Below are positions 22,623-30,994 of a stretch of 64,000 nt of DNA, piece after piece. The DNA comes from Lewinella sp. IMCC34191 (GTDB taxonomy: Bacteria; Bacteroidota; Bacteroidia; Chitinophagales; Saprospiraceae): assembly GCF_003390935.1 (NCBI RefSeq), contig NZ_QNQZ01000010.1, forward strand, positions 1-64,000. The letters are read 5' to 3'. Below the pieces are notes generated by a model that did not search any database, had not been told where the DNA came from, and saw nothing but the letters and a program-made list of their open reading frames with translations. The position numbers and the translations under genes are program-made. How positions within the stretch are numbered: position 1 is the stretch's first letter; each line of letters begins with the position of its first letter.

Positions 22623-23893
22623 TCTGGATCCTACTCGGCAGCTTCGCGCTCTTCCTGGTGCTGCGCTTTCCGATCGCCTTCGCGCTGGGACTGTCCTGCC
22701 TGCTCTACCTGGTGATCGCGGATATCTCCCTCATCATCATCCCCATGAAGATGTACTCGGGCATCGACGTGTTCGTACTACTGAGCATCCCCGGCTTCAT
22801 CATGGCGGGTAACCTCATGAACCAGGGAGGACTCACCGAGAAAATCATCAACTTCTGCAACCGGTTGGTCGGCCACATCCGGGGTGGCCTGGCCCTGGCG
22901 AATATCGCGGCGTCGATGCTCTTTGCCGGTATCTCGGGTACCGCGATTTCCGATACGGCCAGCATCGGATCGGTCATGATCCCGGCCATGAAAAAGGAAG
23001 GTTACGACGCGCCCTTCGCCTGCGCGGTGACGGCCGCCTCCTCCACCGTGGGTCCCATCATTCCGCCCAGCGTTTCGATGATCATCGCGGCTACGCTGAC
23101 TGGCTTGTCGGTGGGTAAGCTCTTCCTGGCGGGAGCACTGCCGGGATTCCTGCTCGGCATCTCCCTGCTCGGGCTGACCTACTACATCTCCCGCAAGCGG
23201 AAGTACCCGGTCCACGAGCGGAGCAGCCTCCGGCAGATCGCGCGCAGTTTCTTCGATACCTTTTGGGCGCTGTTGATGACCGTCGTCATTCTCTGGGGCA
23301 TCATCGGTGGCTTCTTTACCCCGACGGAGGCTTCCATCGTGGCGGTGGTCTACGCGCTGCTGGTCGGGCTATTCGTCTACCGCCGGCTGACGGTCAGGAA
23401 AGCCCTGGTTGTTATCCTGGATTCGATGAAGACGTCGGCTTCCCTGATGGTGCTGATCGGCTTCGCCAATCTGTTCGGTTGGATCCTGATCATCGAGCGG
23501 CTGCCGCAGGCCGTTTCCTCCGGGATCTTAGACTTCACCGATAATCCGTACATGGTGCTCCTGTTGGTCAATCTGCTGCTGATCTTCGTCGGCACCTTCA
23601 TGGAAACCATCGCGGCGCTGCTCATCCTCTTTCCCATTCTGCTCAACGTGGCCGTGGCCGTCGGTATCGATCCCATCCACTTTGCCGTGGTGGCCCTGCT
23701 CAACCTGATGATCGGCCTGACCACGCCGCCGCTCGGGGTCTGCCTGTTCGTGGCCGCGGGCATCGGGAAGACGTCGATCGGCAGCGTAGCGCGGGCGGGC
23801 TTTCCCTTTTCGCTGATGAGTTTGCTGGTCTTGGCACTGGTGACGCTTTTCCCGGGGCTTTCGCTGTGGTTGCCGGAACTGTTTACGGACTAA
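22619..23893 (+). CDS. dctM: TRAP transporter large permease subunit
   Basis: 424 aa with about 12 hydrophobic segments. Family motifs include PGFIMAGNLMNQGGLTEKII, SMLFAGISGTAISDTASIGS, AASSTVGPIIPPSVSMIIAA, GGFFTPTEASIVAVVYALLV and a final LMIGLTTPPLGVCLFVAAGI. It is the sodium-coupled transport channel of the TRAP system. Start overlaps the dctQ stop. Confidence 0.95.
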   Translation: MIWILLGSFALFLVLRFPIAFALGLSCLLYLVIADISLIIIPMKMYSGIDVFVLLSIPGFIMAGNLMNQGGLTEKIINFCNRLVGHIRGGLALANIAASMLFAGISGTAISDTASIGSVMIPAMKKEGYDAPFACAVTAASSTVGPIIPPSVSMIIAATLTGLSVGKLFLAGALPGFLLGISLLGLTYYISRKRKYPVHERSSLRQIARSFFDTFWALLMTVVILWGIIGGFFTPTEASIVAVVYALLVGLFVYRRLTVRKALVVILDSMKTSASLMVLIGFANLFGWILIIERLPQAVSSGILDFTDNPYMVLLLVNLLLIFVGTFMETIAALLILFPILLNVAVAVGIDPIHFAVVALLNLMIGLTTPPLGVCLFVAAGIGKTSIGSVARAGFPFSLMSLLVLALVTLFPGLSLWLPELFTD

Positions 23894-23992
23894 TATTTAG
23901 GGCGACGGAGCGCAGGTAGAAAGGGAACAACGAAAACGGAGGCACGTTATATCCCGTTAAACGCCGGTAGTCGGCGACAAACAACCCAACCT

Positions 23993-24427
23993 ATGGCCGG
24001 CATGACTTTGGAACAACTATCGGAAAAGATCCGGGATATCGACTTCGGTATGCTCTCGACGCGGACCGACGGCGACGCCGTCGCGAGCCGCCCGATGAGT
24101 AACAACGGGGAGGTCGACTACGACGGCGATTCCTATTTTTTCTGCCACGAGTCCACGCGCATGGTCAGCGACATCGCGGGCGACCCGCACGTCGGGCTGA
24201 CCTTCACCGGAAAGAAAGGCCTGCTCGGCAAGCCGCCCATCTTCATCGCTATCGTAGGCACCGCCGAGCTCATCCGCGATAAGGCCCGCTTCGCCGAGCA
24301 CTGGGTAGAGGACCTGGAACGGTGGTTCAAGCAGGGCATCGACACCCCGGGGCTCGTGATGATCAAGGTGACCGCCGAGCGGATCCACTACTGGGACGGC
24401 GAGGACGAAGGCGAACTGATTCCCTAG
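23993..24427 (+). CDS. Pyridoxamine 5'-phosphate oxidase-fold protein (general stress 26-like)
   Basis: 144 aa split-barrel flavin-binding protein: FGMLSTRTDGDAVASRPMSN, FFCHESTRMVSDIAGDPHVG, then GKPPIFIAIVGTAELI and a C-terminal KVTAERIHYWDGEDEG. It is the general-stress-protein-26 group, thought to bind FMN or F420-like flavins. Substrate unknown. ATG at 23993; a Met four codons in is also possible. Confidence 0.85.
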   Translation: MAGMTLEQLSEKIRDIDFGMLSTRTDGDAVASRPMSNNGEVDYDGDSYFFCHESTRMVSDIAGDPHVGLTFTGKKGLLGKPPIFIAIVGTAELIRDKARFAEHWVEDLERWFKQGIDTPGLVMIKVTAERIHYWDGEDEGELIP

Positions 24428-24501
24428 TCGGCCAGCAAGGGACGGAGTGGTTTGCGGATGGATGCCTACCTTTCCAGGGTACTGCTCTAAATTGTCCGCC
24501 T

Positions 24502-25701
24502 ATGACCATCCTCTGCATTTCCTGCTACTATAAAGGAATGGCCTTCCTTCGCGCCGCCAAGGCGGCCGGTAACACCGTCTACCTGCTTACGGTCAAGAAA
24601 CTCGAGCACGAGGCGTGGCCACGGGAGGCGGTAGACGAGTTCTTTTACCTGGAGAACGAGAATAACGACGCCAACAGCCTGGCCAATATCGCCAAGGGTT
24701 TTGCCTGGATGGCTCGCAGCCGTAAGATCGACCGGATCGTGGCCCTCGATGACTTCGACGTCGAAAAGGCCGCCTTCCTCCGCGAGGAGTTCCGCATTTC
24801 GGGGATGGGGCAAACCACGGCCCGCCACTTCCGCGACAAGCTGGCCATGCGCGTTCGCGCCCGGGACCACGGCGTACCCGTACCGCGCTTCTCCGACCTG
24901 TTCAATGATGTAGAACTCACCGAATTCGCCAACGCGGTAGATTACCCCTGCCTGGTCAAACCCCGCGGCGAGGCCAGCGCGACCGGCATCAAGAAGGTCC
25001 ATTCCGCCCAGGAGTTATGGGACCACGTCAATAGCCTAGGCGAGCGACGTAAGGACTTCCTCGTCGAGCAATTCCGCCCGGGCGATGTCTACCACGTCGA
25101 CGCCCTTTCCGTAGACGGAGAAATTGCCTTCTGCCAGGTATCCCGCTACTTGAGCACCCCCTTCGAAGTAGCCCACGGCGGGGGCATCTTTCGCTCCGTC
25201 AGTGTACCCTACCACGACGAGGACGCCGTCATCCTGCGCCGCCTGACCGAAGACGTCATGCACGCTTTCCGCATGCAGTTCAGTGCCTCCCACACCGAAT
25301 TCATCAAAACCGAGGACGGCCGGTTCGTCTTCCTCGAAACCGCCAGCCGCGTCGGCGGAGCCCACCTGGCCGAAATGGTCGAAGCCGCCACCGGCGTCAG
25401 CCTCTGGGAGGAATGGGCCAAGATCGAAACCGCCATGGCGCAGGAACGCTCCTACCAGGTCCCGCCCCGACGCTACGACCAGGCCGGCATCATCGTCAGC
25501 CTCTCCCGCTACGAGCACCCCGACACCTCTTCCTTCACCGACCCGGAGATCGTCTGGCGCATGAATAAAAAACAGCACATCGGCCTGATCGTCGCGTCCG
25601 ACTCCCAGCAACGCATCCTTGAATTACTGGACGATTATGCGGAACGGGTCGGGCGGGATTTTCACGCTTCGGCGCCGCCGGCCAGTAAGAGCCCTCATTA
25701 G
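24502..25701 (+). CDS. ATP-grasp domain protein
   Basis: 399 aa from ATG at 24502; a longer frame from 24322 overlaps the preceding gene and is rejected. N-terminal Rossmann-like part (ILCISCYYKGMAFLRAAKAA), then an ATP-grasp core: DKLAMRVRARDHGVPVPRFS, PCLVKPRGEASATGIKKV (ATP-binding Lys and Gly loop), FLVEQFRPGDVYHVDALSVD, and metal-binding TEDGRFVFLETASRVGGAHL. Such enzymes join a carboxylate to an amine or thiol using ATP. No biosynthetic partner lies next to it, so the product is unknown. Confidence 0.85.
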   Translation: MTILCISCYYKGMAFLRAAKAAGNTVYLLTVKKLEHEAWPREAVDEFFYLENENNDANSLANIAKGFAWMARSRKIDRIVALDDFDVEKAAFLREEFRISGMGQTTARHFRDKLAMRVRARDHGVPVPRFSDLFNDVELTEFANAVDYPCLVKPRGEASATGIKKVHSAQELWDHVNSLGERRKDFLVEQFRPGDVYHVDALSVDGEIAFCQVSRYLSTPFEVAHGGGIFRSVSVPYHDEDAVILRRLTEDVMHAFRMQFSASHTEFIKTEDGRFVFLETASRVGGAHLAEMVEAATGVSLWEEWAKIETAMAQERSYQVPPRRYDQAGIIVSLSRYEHPDTSSFTDPEIVWRMNKKQHIGLIVASDSQQRILELLDDYAERVGRDFHASAPPASKSPH

Positions 25702-25952
25702 TTAGAACGGTAGGCGGGCAACTTGGCACAGGGTTACAGCTCTCAGGGTGGTCACGGGTTCGGGTGGAGGACCTCCGGTCCGACTTGTCACTCTCATCAT
25801 CGGCAAGTTGCCCACGTGCGGCAGCCATCCACTAATTCAGTAATTCCACCATTCACCACTTCCCAAGACAGCACCTAACCAAGTCACAGGTACTGATATC
25901 CAAACGTCAAACCGAAAGGCACCTTACCTGCGCCCCGCCGCCCCCAAAAGGC
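25702..25952. other. Gap with intergenic 15-mer
   Basis: No gene. Contains CCTGCGCCCCGCCGC at 25927-25941, one of four copies of this motif in gaps of the window. Confidence 0.5.
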
Positions 25953-25960
25953 TATCTTTG
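25953..25960 (+). promoter_or_regulatory. Bacteroidota -7 box
   Basis: TATCTTTG, TAnnTTTG consensus, 23 bases before the DUF2911 gene. Confidence 0.55.
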
Positions 25961-25983
25961 CCGGCTAAACCAACTAACAACCG

Positions 25984-26823
25984 ATGCGCGTACATATTCT
26001 CACCCTTTGCCTTGCGTTTTTGACGGCCGGCCTGACGGCTCAGATCCAGTCGCCACCGCCTTCGCCCACTTCCAAAGTGGAGACTTCCGTCGGGCTGACG
26101 GACGTGACCATCGAATACAGCCGCCCCGGGAAGAAGGGCCGCGAACTGTTTGACGAAGACGGACTCGTACCCTACGGCGAGATCTGGCGTACCGGTGCCA
26201 ATCAGGCTACAAAGATTATTTTCGGCGACGCCGTTATGGTAGCCGGTAAGGAAGTACCCGCTGGTGCTTACGCCATCCTGTCCCGCCCCACCGAGGACGA
26301 GTGGGAAGTGATGTTCTTTGACTACGCCGGTGGCCAGTGGACCGCCTACGTGGAGCGCGAGCCCGCCGTTACCGTAACCGCCGAAGTACAGGAGGCCGAG
26401 GATGAAGCCGAAACCTTCACCATCGACATCGCCAACTACAGCCTCGACGGTGCCGAACTGATTATGAAGTGGGGAGAGACGATGGTCGCCCTGCCGATCC
26501 AGTCGAACGCGAAGGAAAGTGTCATGGCCACCATCGACCGCGTCATGGCCGGACCCAGCACCAACGATTACTTCCAGGCCGCTACCTTCCTGAACGAGAT
26601 CGGAGAGAACGAGAAGGCGCTGGAGTACGTCCAGAAGGCCACCACCCAGGCCGAGAACCCCGCCTACTGGATGCTGCGGCGCGAAGCCCTGATCCTGCAC
26701 GACCTCGGTCGTGATGAGGAGGCCGTGGAAACCGCCCGGAAGTCGATGGAGCTGGCCCAGGAGGCCGGTAACATGGACTACGTCCGTATGAACGAGGCTT
26801 CGATCGAGGAGTGGGATATGTAA
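25984..26823 (+). CDS. DUF2911 protein with C-terminal TPR-like region
   Basis: 279 aa with a signal peptide (MRVHILTLCLAFLTAGLTAQ). DUF2911 at about residues 20-175: VEYSRPGKKGRELF-like VTIEYSRPGKKGRELF, LVPYGEIWRTGANQATKI, then EVPAGAYAILSRPTEDEWEV and MKWGETMVALPI. The C-terminal 90 residues are helical and TPR-like (NDYFQAATFLNEIGENEKAL, then LILHDLGRDEEAVETARKSM). Exported; function unknown. Strong terminator follows. Confidence 0.9.
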   Translation: MRVHILTLCLAFLTAGLTAQIQSPPPSPTSKVETSVGLTDVTIEYSRPGKKGRELFDEDGLVPYGEIWRTGANQATKIIFGDAVMVAGKEVPAGAYAILSRPTEDEWEVMFFDYAGGQWTAYVEREPAVTVTAEVQEAEDEAETFTIDIANYSLDGAELIMKWGETMVALPIQSNAKESVMATIDRVMAGPSTNDYFQAATFLNEIGENEKALEYVQKATTQAENPAYWMLRREALILHDLGRDEEAVETARKSMELAQEAGNMDYVRMNEASIEEWDM

Positions 26824-26848
26824 TCCGGACCCGATACAGCAGACGCAG

Positions 26849-26885
26849 AAAGGGCGCACCGAAAATTCGGTGCGCCCTTTTTTTG
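26849..26885 (+). terminator. Strong intrinsic terminator
   Basis: 15-bp perfect stem AAAGGGCGCACCGAA / TTCGGTGCGCCCTTT with AA loop and a T-tract. It ends the DUF2911 transcript. Confidence 0.95.
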
Positions 26886-26893
26886 TTTGGACG

Positions 26894-26980
26894 CTCGAAG
26901 GTGCAAGCACGCTTCGAGGTCCTGCCCTTAAGCAGGAGGATTAGCGAGGACCTCAAAGTGTCGGCGAAGCCACCTTTGAG
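26894..26980. other. Three linked hairpins with shared arms
   Basis: CTCGAAG (26894-26900) / CTTCGAG (26912-26918); GAGGTCCT (26916-26923) / AGGACCTC (26947-26954); CTCAAAG (26952-26958) / CTTTGAG (26974-26980). The arms overlap by three bases, so neighbouring hairpins compete or stack. The third has an inner GGC-GAA-GCC. It lies between convergent genes, after a complete terminator. Confidence 0.6.
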
Positions 26981-26997
26981 TGTCCGTCATCGCTACC

Positions 26998-28011
26998 CTA
27001 CCGCCGGTTGATAGAACTAGTGATGAGGCTCGTGGCCGCGATCACGGTACCGAAAACAACGGCGGAAGCCAAGGCCCGTACGGTCGATCCGCGCATCACG
27101 ATGCCACTCTTCTTGGCTTTATCGTCGAAGGAACCGTGGCTGCCGTGATCGCCGGAGACGGTATCGAAGAGGTAGTCCTTATCATGGGTAGCGCTTTCCT
27201 CGGTTTGCTGGCCGGAGACGGCGGTTTTGCCGAGGAACAGATCCATCAGGCCGGGGAAGAGCTTGCTCCCCAGGATGGTCTGAAAGGCGGGCAGGCCGAC
27301 GTAGTATTCGCGGTCGTTGGTATCGGAAGCGGTAACGACGGCGCGGGCGGCTACCTCGGGTTGATAGATCGTTCCCATCGGACGGGGCTGCTTGTTCAGC
27401 TTGTTGCGGACGAGGCTGAACTGGGTCGTGTTGATGCCCGGCAACTGTACCATGGTAGTCATGACGTTGCTGTTCTCGTATTTGAGTTCGGCACGGATGC
27501 TGTCGTAGAAGCCTTCGATGGCGTGCTTGGCGCCGCAGTAAGCGGTCTGGAGGGGGATTCCCCGGTAGGCCAGAGCCGAACCGACGAAGACGATACTACC
27601 GCGGTTGCGGGGCTGCATCCGCTTGAGGGCGCATTTGGTGCCGTAGACCGTGCCGAGATAGGTGACATCGGTGACCCGCTTGAACTCGTCCATATCGATA
27701 TCCTTAAAGAGACCGAGTACGCTGTTCATCGCATTGTTGACCCAGACATCAATGGGGCCGAAGGTTTCCTCAACCTTGCTAGCCGCTTCGTCGAGTGCCT
27801 GAAAATCGGAAACATCGAGGGAAAGCACTAAGGCTTCACCGCCGAGGGCTTCCACCTCGCGGCGGGCGGCTTCCAGTCCCTCCTTATTGCGAGCAATCAG
27901 GCCGATGCGGGCGTGTTCCTTGGCGAATTCGCGGGCGATGGCTCGTCCGATACCCGCCGAGGCACCGGTGATAACAATGGTCCGTGGCCGTTCAAATTGG
28001 GAGGTTGACAT
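26998..28011 (-). CDS. SDR family oxidoreductase with C-terminal extension
   Basis: 337 aa from ATG at 28011. Cofactor motif TGASAGIG at about 15-22, VNNAM (variant of NNAG), catalytic Ser in VFVGSALAYRG and Tyr-Lys in YCGAKHAIEGF. After about residue 250 it has an extension with DHGSHGSFDDKAKKSGIVMR and a C-terminal hydrophobic stretch (ASAVVFGTVIAATSLI), so it may be membrane-anchored. This long-tailed form is common in bacteria and is used on bulky or lipid-like substrates; the exact substrate is unknown. Confidence 0.88.
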   Translation of the reverse strand: MSTSQFERPRTIVITGASAGIGRAIAREFAKEHARIGLIARNKEGLEAARREVEALGGEALVLSLDVSDFQALDEAASKVEETFGPIDVWVNNAMNSVLGLFKDIDMDEFKRVTDVTYLGTVYGTKCALKRMQPRNRGSIVFVGSALAYRGIPLQTAYCGAKHAIEGFYDSIRAELKYENSNVMTTMVQLPGINTTQFSLVRNKLNKQPRPMGTIYQPEVAARAVVTASDTNDREYYVGLPAFQTILGSKLFPGLMDLFLGKTAVSGQQTEESATHDKDYLFDTVSGDHGSHGSFDDKAKKSGIVMRGSTVRALASAVVFGTVIAATSLITSSINRR

Positions 28012-28077
28012 AATCTTTATAGTTGTTGTTTTACACTTAATACAACCGGGTCGCCGGGTTACAATGTTCGGATATCT

Positions 28078-28593
28078 ATGTCCGCCAGCTCCGAAATGCC
28101 CTACTTCGTCCGCCCCTCGGTGAATCTCTCGCCGGAAGACAAGGACACCGCCTATGATCAGGCTTACAACGCCATCACCGCCACCATCGGAACCGAAACG
28201 GATGAGGTGATGAAGATGGTTACCATCAACTGCCTGCTGAAGACCTTCCTCCCCTACTACTACTGGGTCGGATTCTACCTCGTGCGCGATGGCCGGCTGG
28301 TAGTCGGACCCTATCAGGGTACCCTCGGATGCCTTTATATCGACTTCGGACGGGGCGTCTGCGGTACGGTCGCCGGCAGCGGGCAGACCAAGATCGTAGC
28401 CGATACCCACGCCCTCGAGCAGGGAAAGGAACACATCGCCTGCGACCCCAACAGTCGCTCGGAGATCGTGCTCCCGGTCCGCCGCACCGACGGTAGCTTG
28501 CTCGGCGTATTCGACGTAGACAGCAGCGTGGAAAACAGCTTCGACGAAGTGGATCAGCGGTGGCTGGAGCGGATACTTACCGTGTTCGGCTAG
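28078..28593 (+). CDS. msrC: Free methionine-(R)-sulfoxide reductase (GAF domain)
   Basis: 171 aa single GAF domain. The fRMsr signature is clear: YWVGFYLVRDGRLVVGPYQG, GCLYIDFGRGVCGTVAGSGQ and VADTHALEQGKEHIACDPNS with RSEIVLPV. The three Cys (GCLY, GVCG, HIACD) correspond to those used in catalysis in E. coli YebR. It reduces free methionine R-sulfoxide in the cytosol with thioredoxin as donor. The next gap holds two copies of a hairpin element. Confidence 0.93.
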   Translation: MSASSEMPYFVRPSVNLSPEDKDTAYDQAYNAITATIGTETDEVMKMVTINCLLKTFLPYYYWVGFYLVRDGRLVVGPYQGTLGCLYIDFGRGVCGTVAGSGQTKIVADTHALEQGKEHIACDPNSRSEIVLPVRRTDGSLLGVFDVDSSVENSFDEVDQRWLERILTVFG

Positions 28594-28632
28594 CTCCCTG
28601 GTCCGCCGAGCGGAGCTCGTCTGCCCAGGGAG
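28594..28632 (-). repeat. Heptamer-flanked hairpin element, copy a
   Basis: On the plus strand: GTCCGCC, GAGC-GGA-GCTC hairpin, GTCTGCC (28601-28625). It is wrapped by an outer stem CTCCCTG / CAGGGAG (28594-28600, 28626-28632). The 7-bp units are direct repeats, not inverted. Confidence 0.75.
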
Positions 28633-28652
28633 CCTGGTATAACGGACCCGTG

Positions 28653-28677
28653 GGCGGACCAGCTGCGCCGGGCAGAC
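28653..28677 (+). repeat. Heptamer-flanked hairpin element, copy b
   Basis: GGCGGAC, CAGC-TGC-GCCG, GGCAGAC: the same 7-4-3-4-7 layout as copy a, with one mismatch in the stem. It lies just upstream of the scpA promoter box. Confidence 0.65.
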
Positions 28678-28690
28678 CACCAGTGCAATG

Positions 28691-28698
28691 TACCTTTG
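28691..28698 (+). promoter_or_regulatory. Bacteroidota -7 box for scpA
   Basis: TACCTTTG, TAnnTTTG consensus, 69 bases before scpA. Confidence 0.5.
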
Positions 28699-28728
28699 CC
28701 GGTCAAACGAGCGAAGCGAGCATCCCCG

Positions 28729-28763
28729 CCCAATCGTACTTCGTAAATCGGCTATCGTAAATC
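28729..28763 (+). repeat. Dispersed 35-mer, copy 1
   Basis: CCCAATCGTACTTCGTAAAT then CGGCTATCGTAAATC: about 32 of 35 bases match 44741-44775. It contains two TCGTAAATC units. It ends 3 bases before scpA. Confidence 0.75.
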
Positions 28764-28766
28764 CCC

Positions 28767-29531
28767 ATGAGCTACACCATCCGGCTCCCCCAGTTCGAGG
28801 GTCCCTTCGACCTCCTGCTGTTCTTTATCGAACGGGACGAACTGGATATCTACGATATACCCATTTCGCAGGTCACTAATGATTTTCTCGCCTACATGCG
28901 GCAGGCGGAGCGGATGGACATCGACCTGGCCAGTGAGTTCGTACTCGTAGCGTCTACCCTTTGCCGGATCAAGGCGAAAATGCTGATACCGCGCAAGCCC
29001 GTGGACGAGGAGGGCAACGAGATCGACCCCCGGGAGGAACTGGTCCAACGGCTGCTGGAATACAAGCGCTACAAAAGCGTGCTGAAGGAACTGCGGGACC
29101 TGGAAACGAAGCGGGGACTGCGGAGCTACCGGGGCAACATTGCCGAGGAGCTCGATCACCTGGCGACAAAAGCGCTGGTCGACGTGGAGTTGGAAAGCGT
29201 TACGCTCTTCAAGTTGCTGCGTGCTTACGAGCGGATGATGCTGCGGCTGGAGGAGGCCAACAAACGGCCGGTGATCCACGAGGTGGCCCAGTTTACCCAT
29301 ACGATCGAAGAGCAGCAGGACCGGATCCTCGGCTTAGTGGGTGGTATCCAGTTCGGGAAGGGACGGCCGGGCTTCGAGGAGATTTTCGGCGTGTGTGAAA
29401 GCCGGTTGCACGCGATCATTACCTTTTTAGGGCTGCTGGAGTTGCTGAATACGCACCAGGTCCGATTGGTGGATGCCGCCGGGGTAAACGACTTTTATCT
29501 GGAAGCGGGTAACGCGGAGGAGGAGGAATAG
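28767..29531 (+). CDS. scpA: Segregation and condensation protein A
   Basis: 254 aa, the kleisin subunit of the SMC-ScpAB condensin. N-terminus FEGPFDLLLFFIERDELDIY, then ISQVTNDFLAYMRQAERMDI and LASEFVLVASTLCRIKAKML, all typical. The middle is charged and helical, and the C-terminal winged helix (FEEIFGVCESRLHAIITFLG, LLELLNTHQVRLVD) binds the SMC head. Acts on the nucleoid in chromosome compaction. No scpB or smc lies in the window. Confidence 0.95.
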   Translation: MSYTIRLPQFEGPFDLLLFFIERDELDIYDIPISQVTNDFLAYMRQAERMDIDLASEFVLVASTLCRIKAKMLIPRKPVDEEGNEIDPREELVQRLLEYKRYKSVLKELRDLETKRGLRSYRGNIAEELDHLATKALVDVELESVTLFKLLRAYERMMLRLEEANKRPVIHEVAQFTHTIEEQQDRILGLVGGIQFGKGRPGFEEIFGVCESRLHAIITFLGLLELLNTHQVRLVDAAGVNDFYLEAGNAEEEE

Positions 29532-29540
29532 TCGGCGATA

Positions 29541-29933
29541 CTAGTTCAATACGGCCGGGGAAAGATGGAGGAACCTGGGTACGTCCACCTGGAAGTAATT
29601 TTCGGTGCCTTCGTGCTCGCGGTACATTACGTAGCTGCCCTGCATGGCACCGATGGGGGTTTTAAACTGTACCCAGCTGTTGTATTCGTACGATTCGCCG
29701 GGCGCGATGATGGGTTGCTGACCGACCACGCCTTCGCCTTCGATCAGGCGCCGCTCGCCGGTGCCCTCGATGACTTCCCACGAACGGCTGAGGAGCCGAA
29801 TCGGGAGCGCGCTGTTGTTGGAGATCCGGATGCGGTAAGCGTGGACGTACTGGTCGTCTTCGGGCTGCGAGTACTGTTCCTGGTAGAAACTCTCGGCGCT
29901 TACGGTGATGCGTTGGGTCGTTTGGCTGGTCAT
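29541..29933 (-). CDS. apaG: ApaG domain protein
   Basis: 130 aa, full length for ApaG. Fibronectin-like fold with ITVSAESFYQEQYSQPED, YRIRISNNSALPIRLLSRSW, EVIEGTGERRLIEGEGVVGQ and PGESYEYNSWVQFKTPIGAM. In enterobacteria it is linked to Ap4A and Mg/Co homeostasis; the molecular role is unsure. Converges on scpA with a 9-base gap. Confidence 0.93.
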   Translation of the reverse strand: MTSQTTQRITVSAESFYQEQYSQPEDDQYVHAYRIRISNNSALPIRLLSRSWEVIEGTGERRLIEGEGVVGQQPIIAPGESYEYNSWVQFKTPIGAMQGSYVMYREHEGTENYFQVDVPRFLHLSPAVLN

Positions 29934-30041
29934 AGTGGGGGGGATGGCTGGGCCATCGTTAGTTCGTAATGCTTATGGTGGTGGGGCTTATGCCGGCCCC
30001 GGTATTCCGGGGGAAGGCCGAGGCCGGCATAGCTCGCTTAC

Positions 30042-30419
30042 CTAGAAAGGCAGATCGTCGTCCGCCTCGACAACGGGGGCGTCCTGCGCGGAGGGGAAAT
30101 CTCCGGGGGCGTCGCTGTTGCTGGCGGCCGGGGCGGCGTCACTGCCGCCGCTGACGGCTTCCACGCGCCAGGCGTTGAGGTTCGTGAAGTACTTGTCCTG
30201 CCACTGGCGACCGCGGAGGTCGAAGTGGACCTTGATTTCGTCACCTTCGTTGTACTGGTCGATGATGGCCGTGCGGTCCTGGGTGCATTGGAACTTGACG
30301 AAGTTATCGTACTGCCCGCCGTCGTTGGCTTTGATGACAAAATCACGGACGCGGAAGCTCTCGCCCTTGGTTTCGGTTTCGTATTTCTTTTCGAGCGTTC
30401 CGGTAATTTCGAATGACAT
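30042..30419 (-). CDS. DUF3127 protein (OB-fold, SSB-like)
   Basis: 125 aa. An OB-fold domain at residues 1-90: MSFEITGTLEKKYETETKGE, FRVRDFVIKANDGGQYDNFV and KVHFDLRGRQWQDKYFTNLN, followed by an acidic, low-complexity tail ending DDDLPF. The tail is like that of bacterial single-strand DNA-binding proteins, whose acidic DDDIPF end docks partner proteins. DUF3127 is typical of Bacteroidota; a DNA-binding or SSB-like role is inferred from this shape. Confidence 0.9.
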   Translation of the reverse strand: MSFEITGTLEKKYETETKGESFRVRDFVIKANDGGQYDNFVKFQCTQDRTAIIDQYNEGDEIKVHFDLRGRQWQDKYFTNLNAWRVEAVSGGSDAAPAASNSDAPGDFPSAQDAPVVEADDDLPF

Positions 30420-30513
30420 AAGTTGAATTTTAATCGTTGCTAATCTAGCAATTATTGAAGGCTCCCGGTTCGGAAAACCGGCTTAATTAAGGTGAGGAAA
30501 ATGGAAAACGGAC

Positions 30514-30975
30514 TTACTGGGTGCGCTCGCAGGCCCCGGCACACTCCCCGTACAGGTTCAGGCTGTGGCCCGTGACCTTAAAGTTGAGGATATCGCCCAT
30601 CATATTCTTGATCTGCTGCACCCGGGGGTCGCAGAATTCCGTGACCCGGCCGCAGGTGTTGCAGATCAGGTGATCGTGCTGCTTATAGCCGTAGCTTTTC
30701 TCGTACTGCGCCAGGTTCTTACCGAACTGGTGCTTCTTGACCAGGTCGCAGCTGACGAGGAGTTCCAGCGTATTGTAGACCGTAGCCCGACTGACCCGGT
30801 AGTTGTTGGTCTTCATGTGGATGTAGAGCGACTCGGCGTCGAAGTGGTCGTCGCGATTGTAGATCTCTTCCAGTATGGCAAACCGCTCCGGGGTCCGGCG
30901 AGCCTTACGCTCGCGCAGATGCTCGGAAAAGATGTCCTTGACCTGTTGAATGTCGGTGGTTGGATTGGATTGCAT
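30514..30975 (-). CDS. Fur family transcriptional regulator
   Basis: 153 aa. Winged HTH (RRTPERFAILEEIYNRDDHF, then VSRATVYNTLELLVSCDLVK) and metal-binding part with YKQHDHLICNTCGRVTEFCD. CxxC in CNTC is the structural zinc site; the second pair near the C-terminus is spaced CAGAC instead of CxxC. It is a metal-dependent repressor, and whether it senses iron, zinc or peroxide cannot be told. Follows the RelA/SpoT gene by 19 bases on the same strand. Confidence 0.9.
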   Translation of the reverse strand: MQSNPTTDIQQVKDIFSEHLRERKARRTPERFAILEEIYNRDDHFDAESLYIHMKTNNYRVSRATVYNTLELLVSCDLVKKHQFGKNLAQYEKSYGYKQHDHLICNTCGRVTEFCDPRVQQIKNMMGDILNFKVTGHSLNLYGECAGACERTQ

Positions 30976-30994
30976 GCGTGGTGGAAAAGAATCT

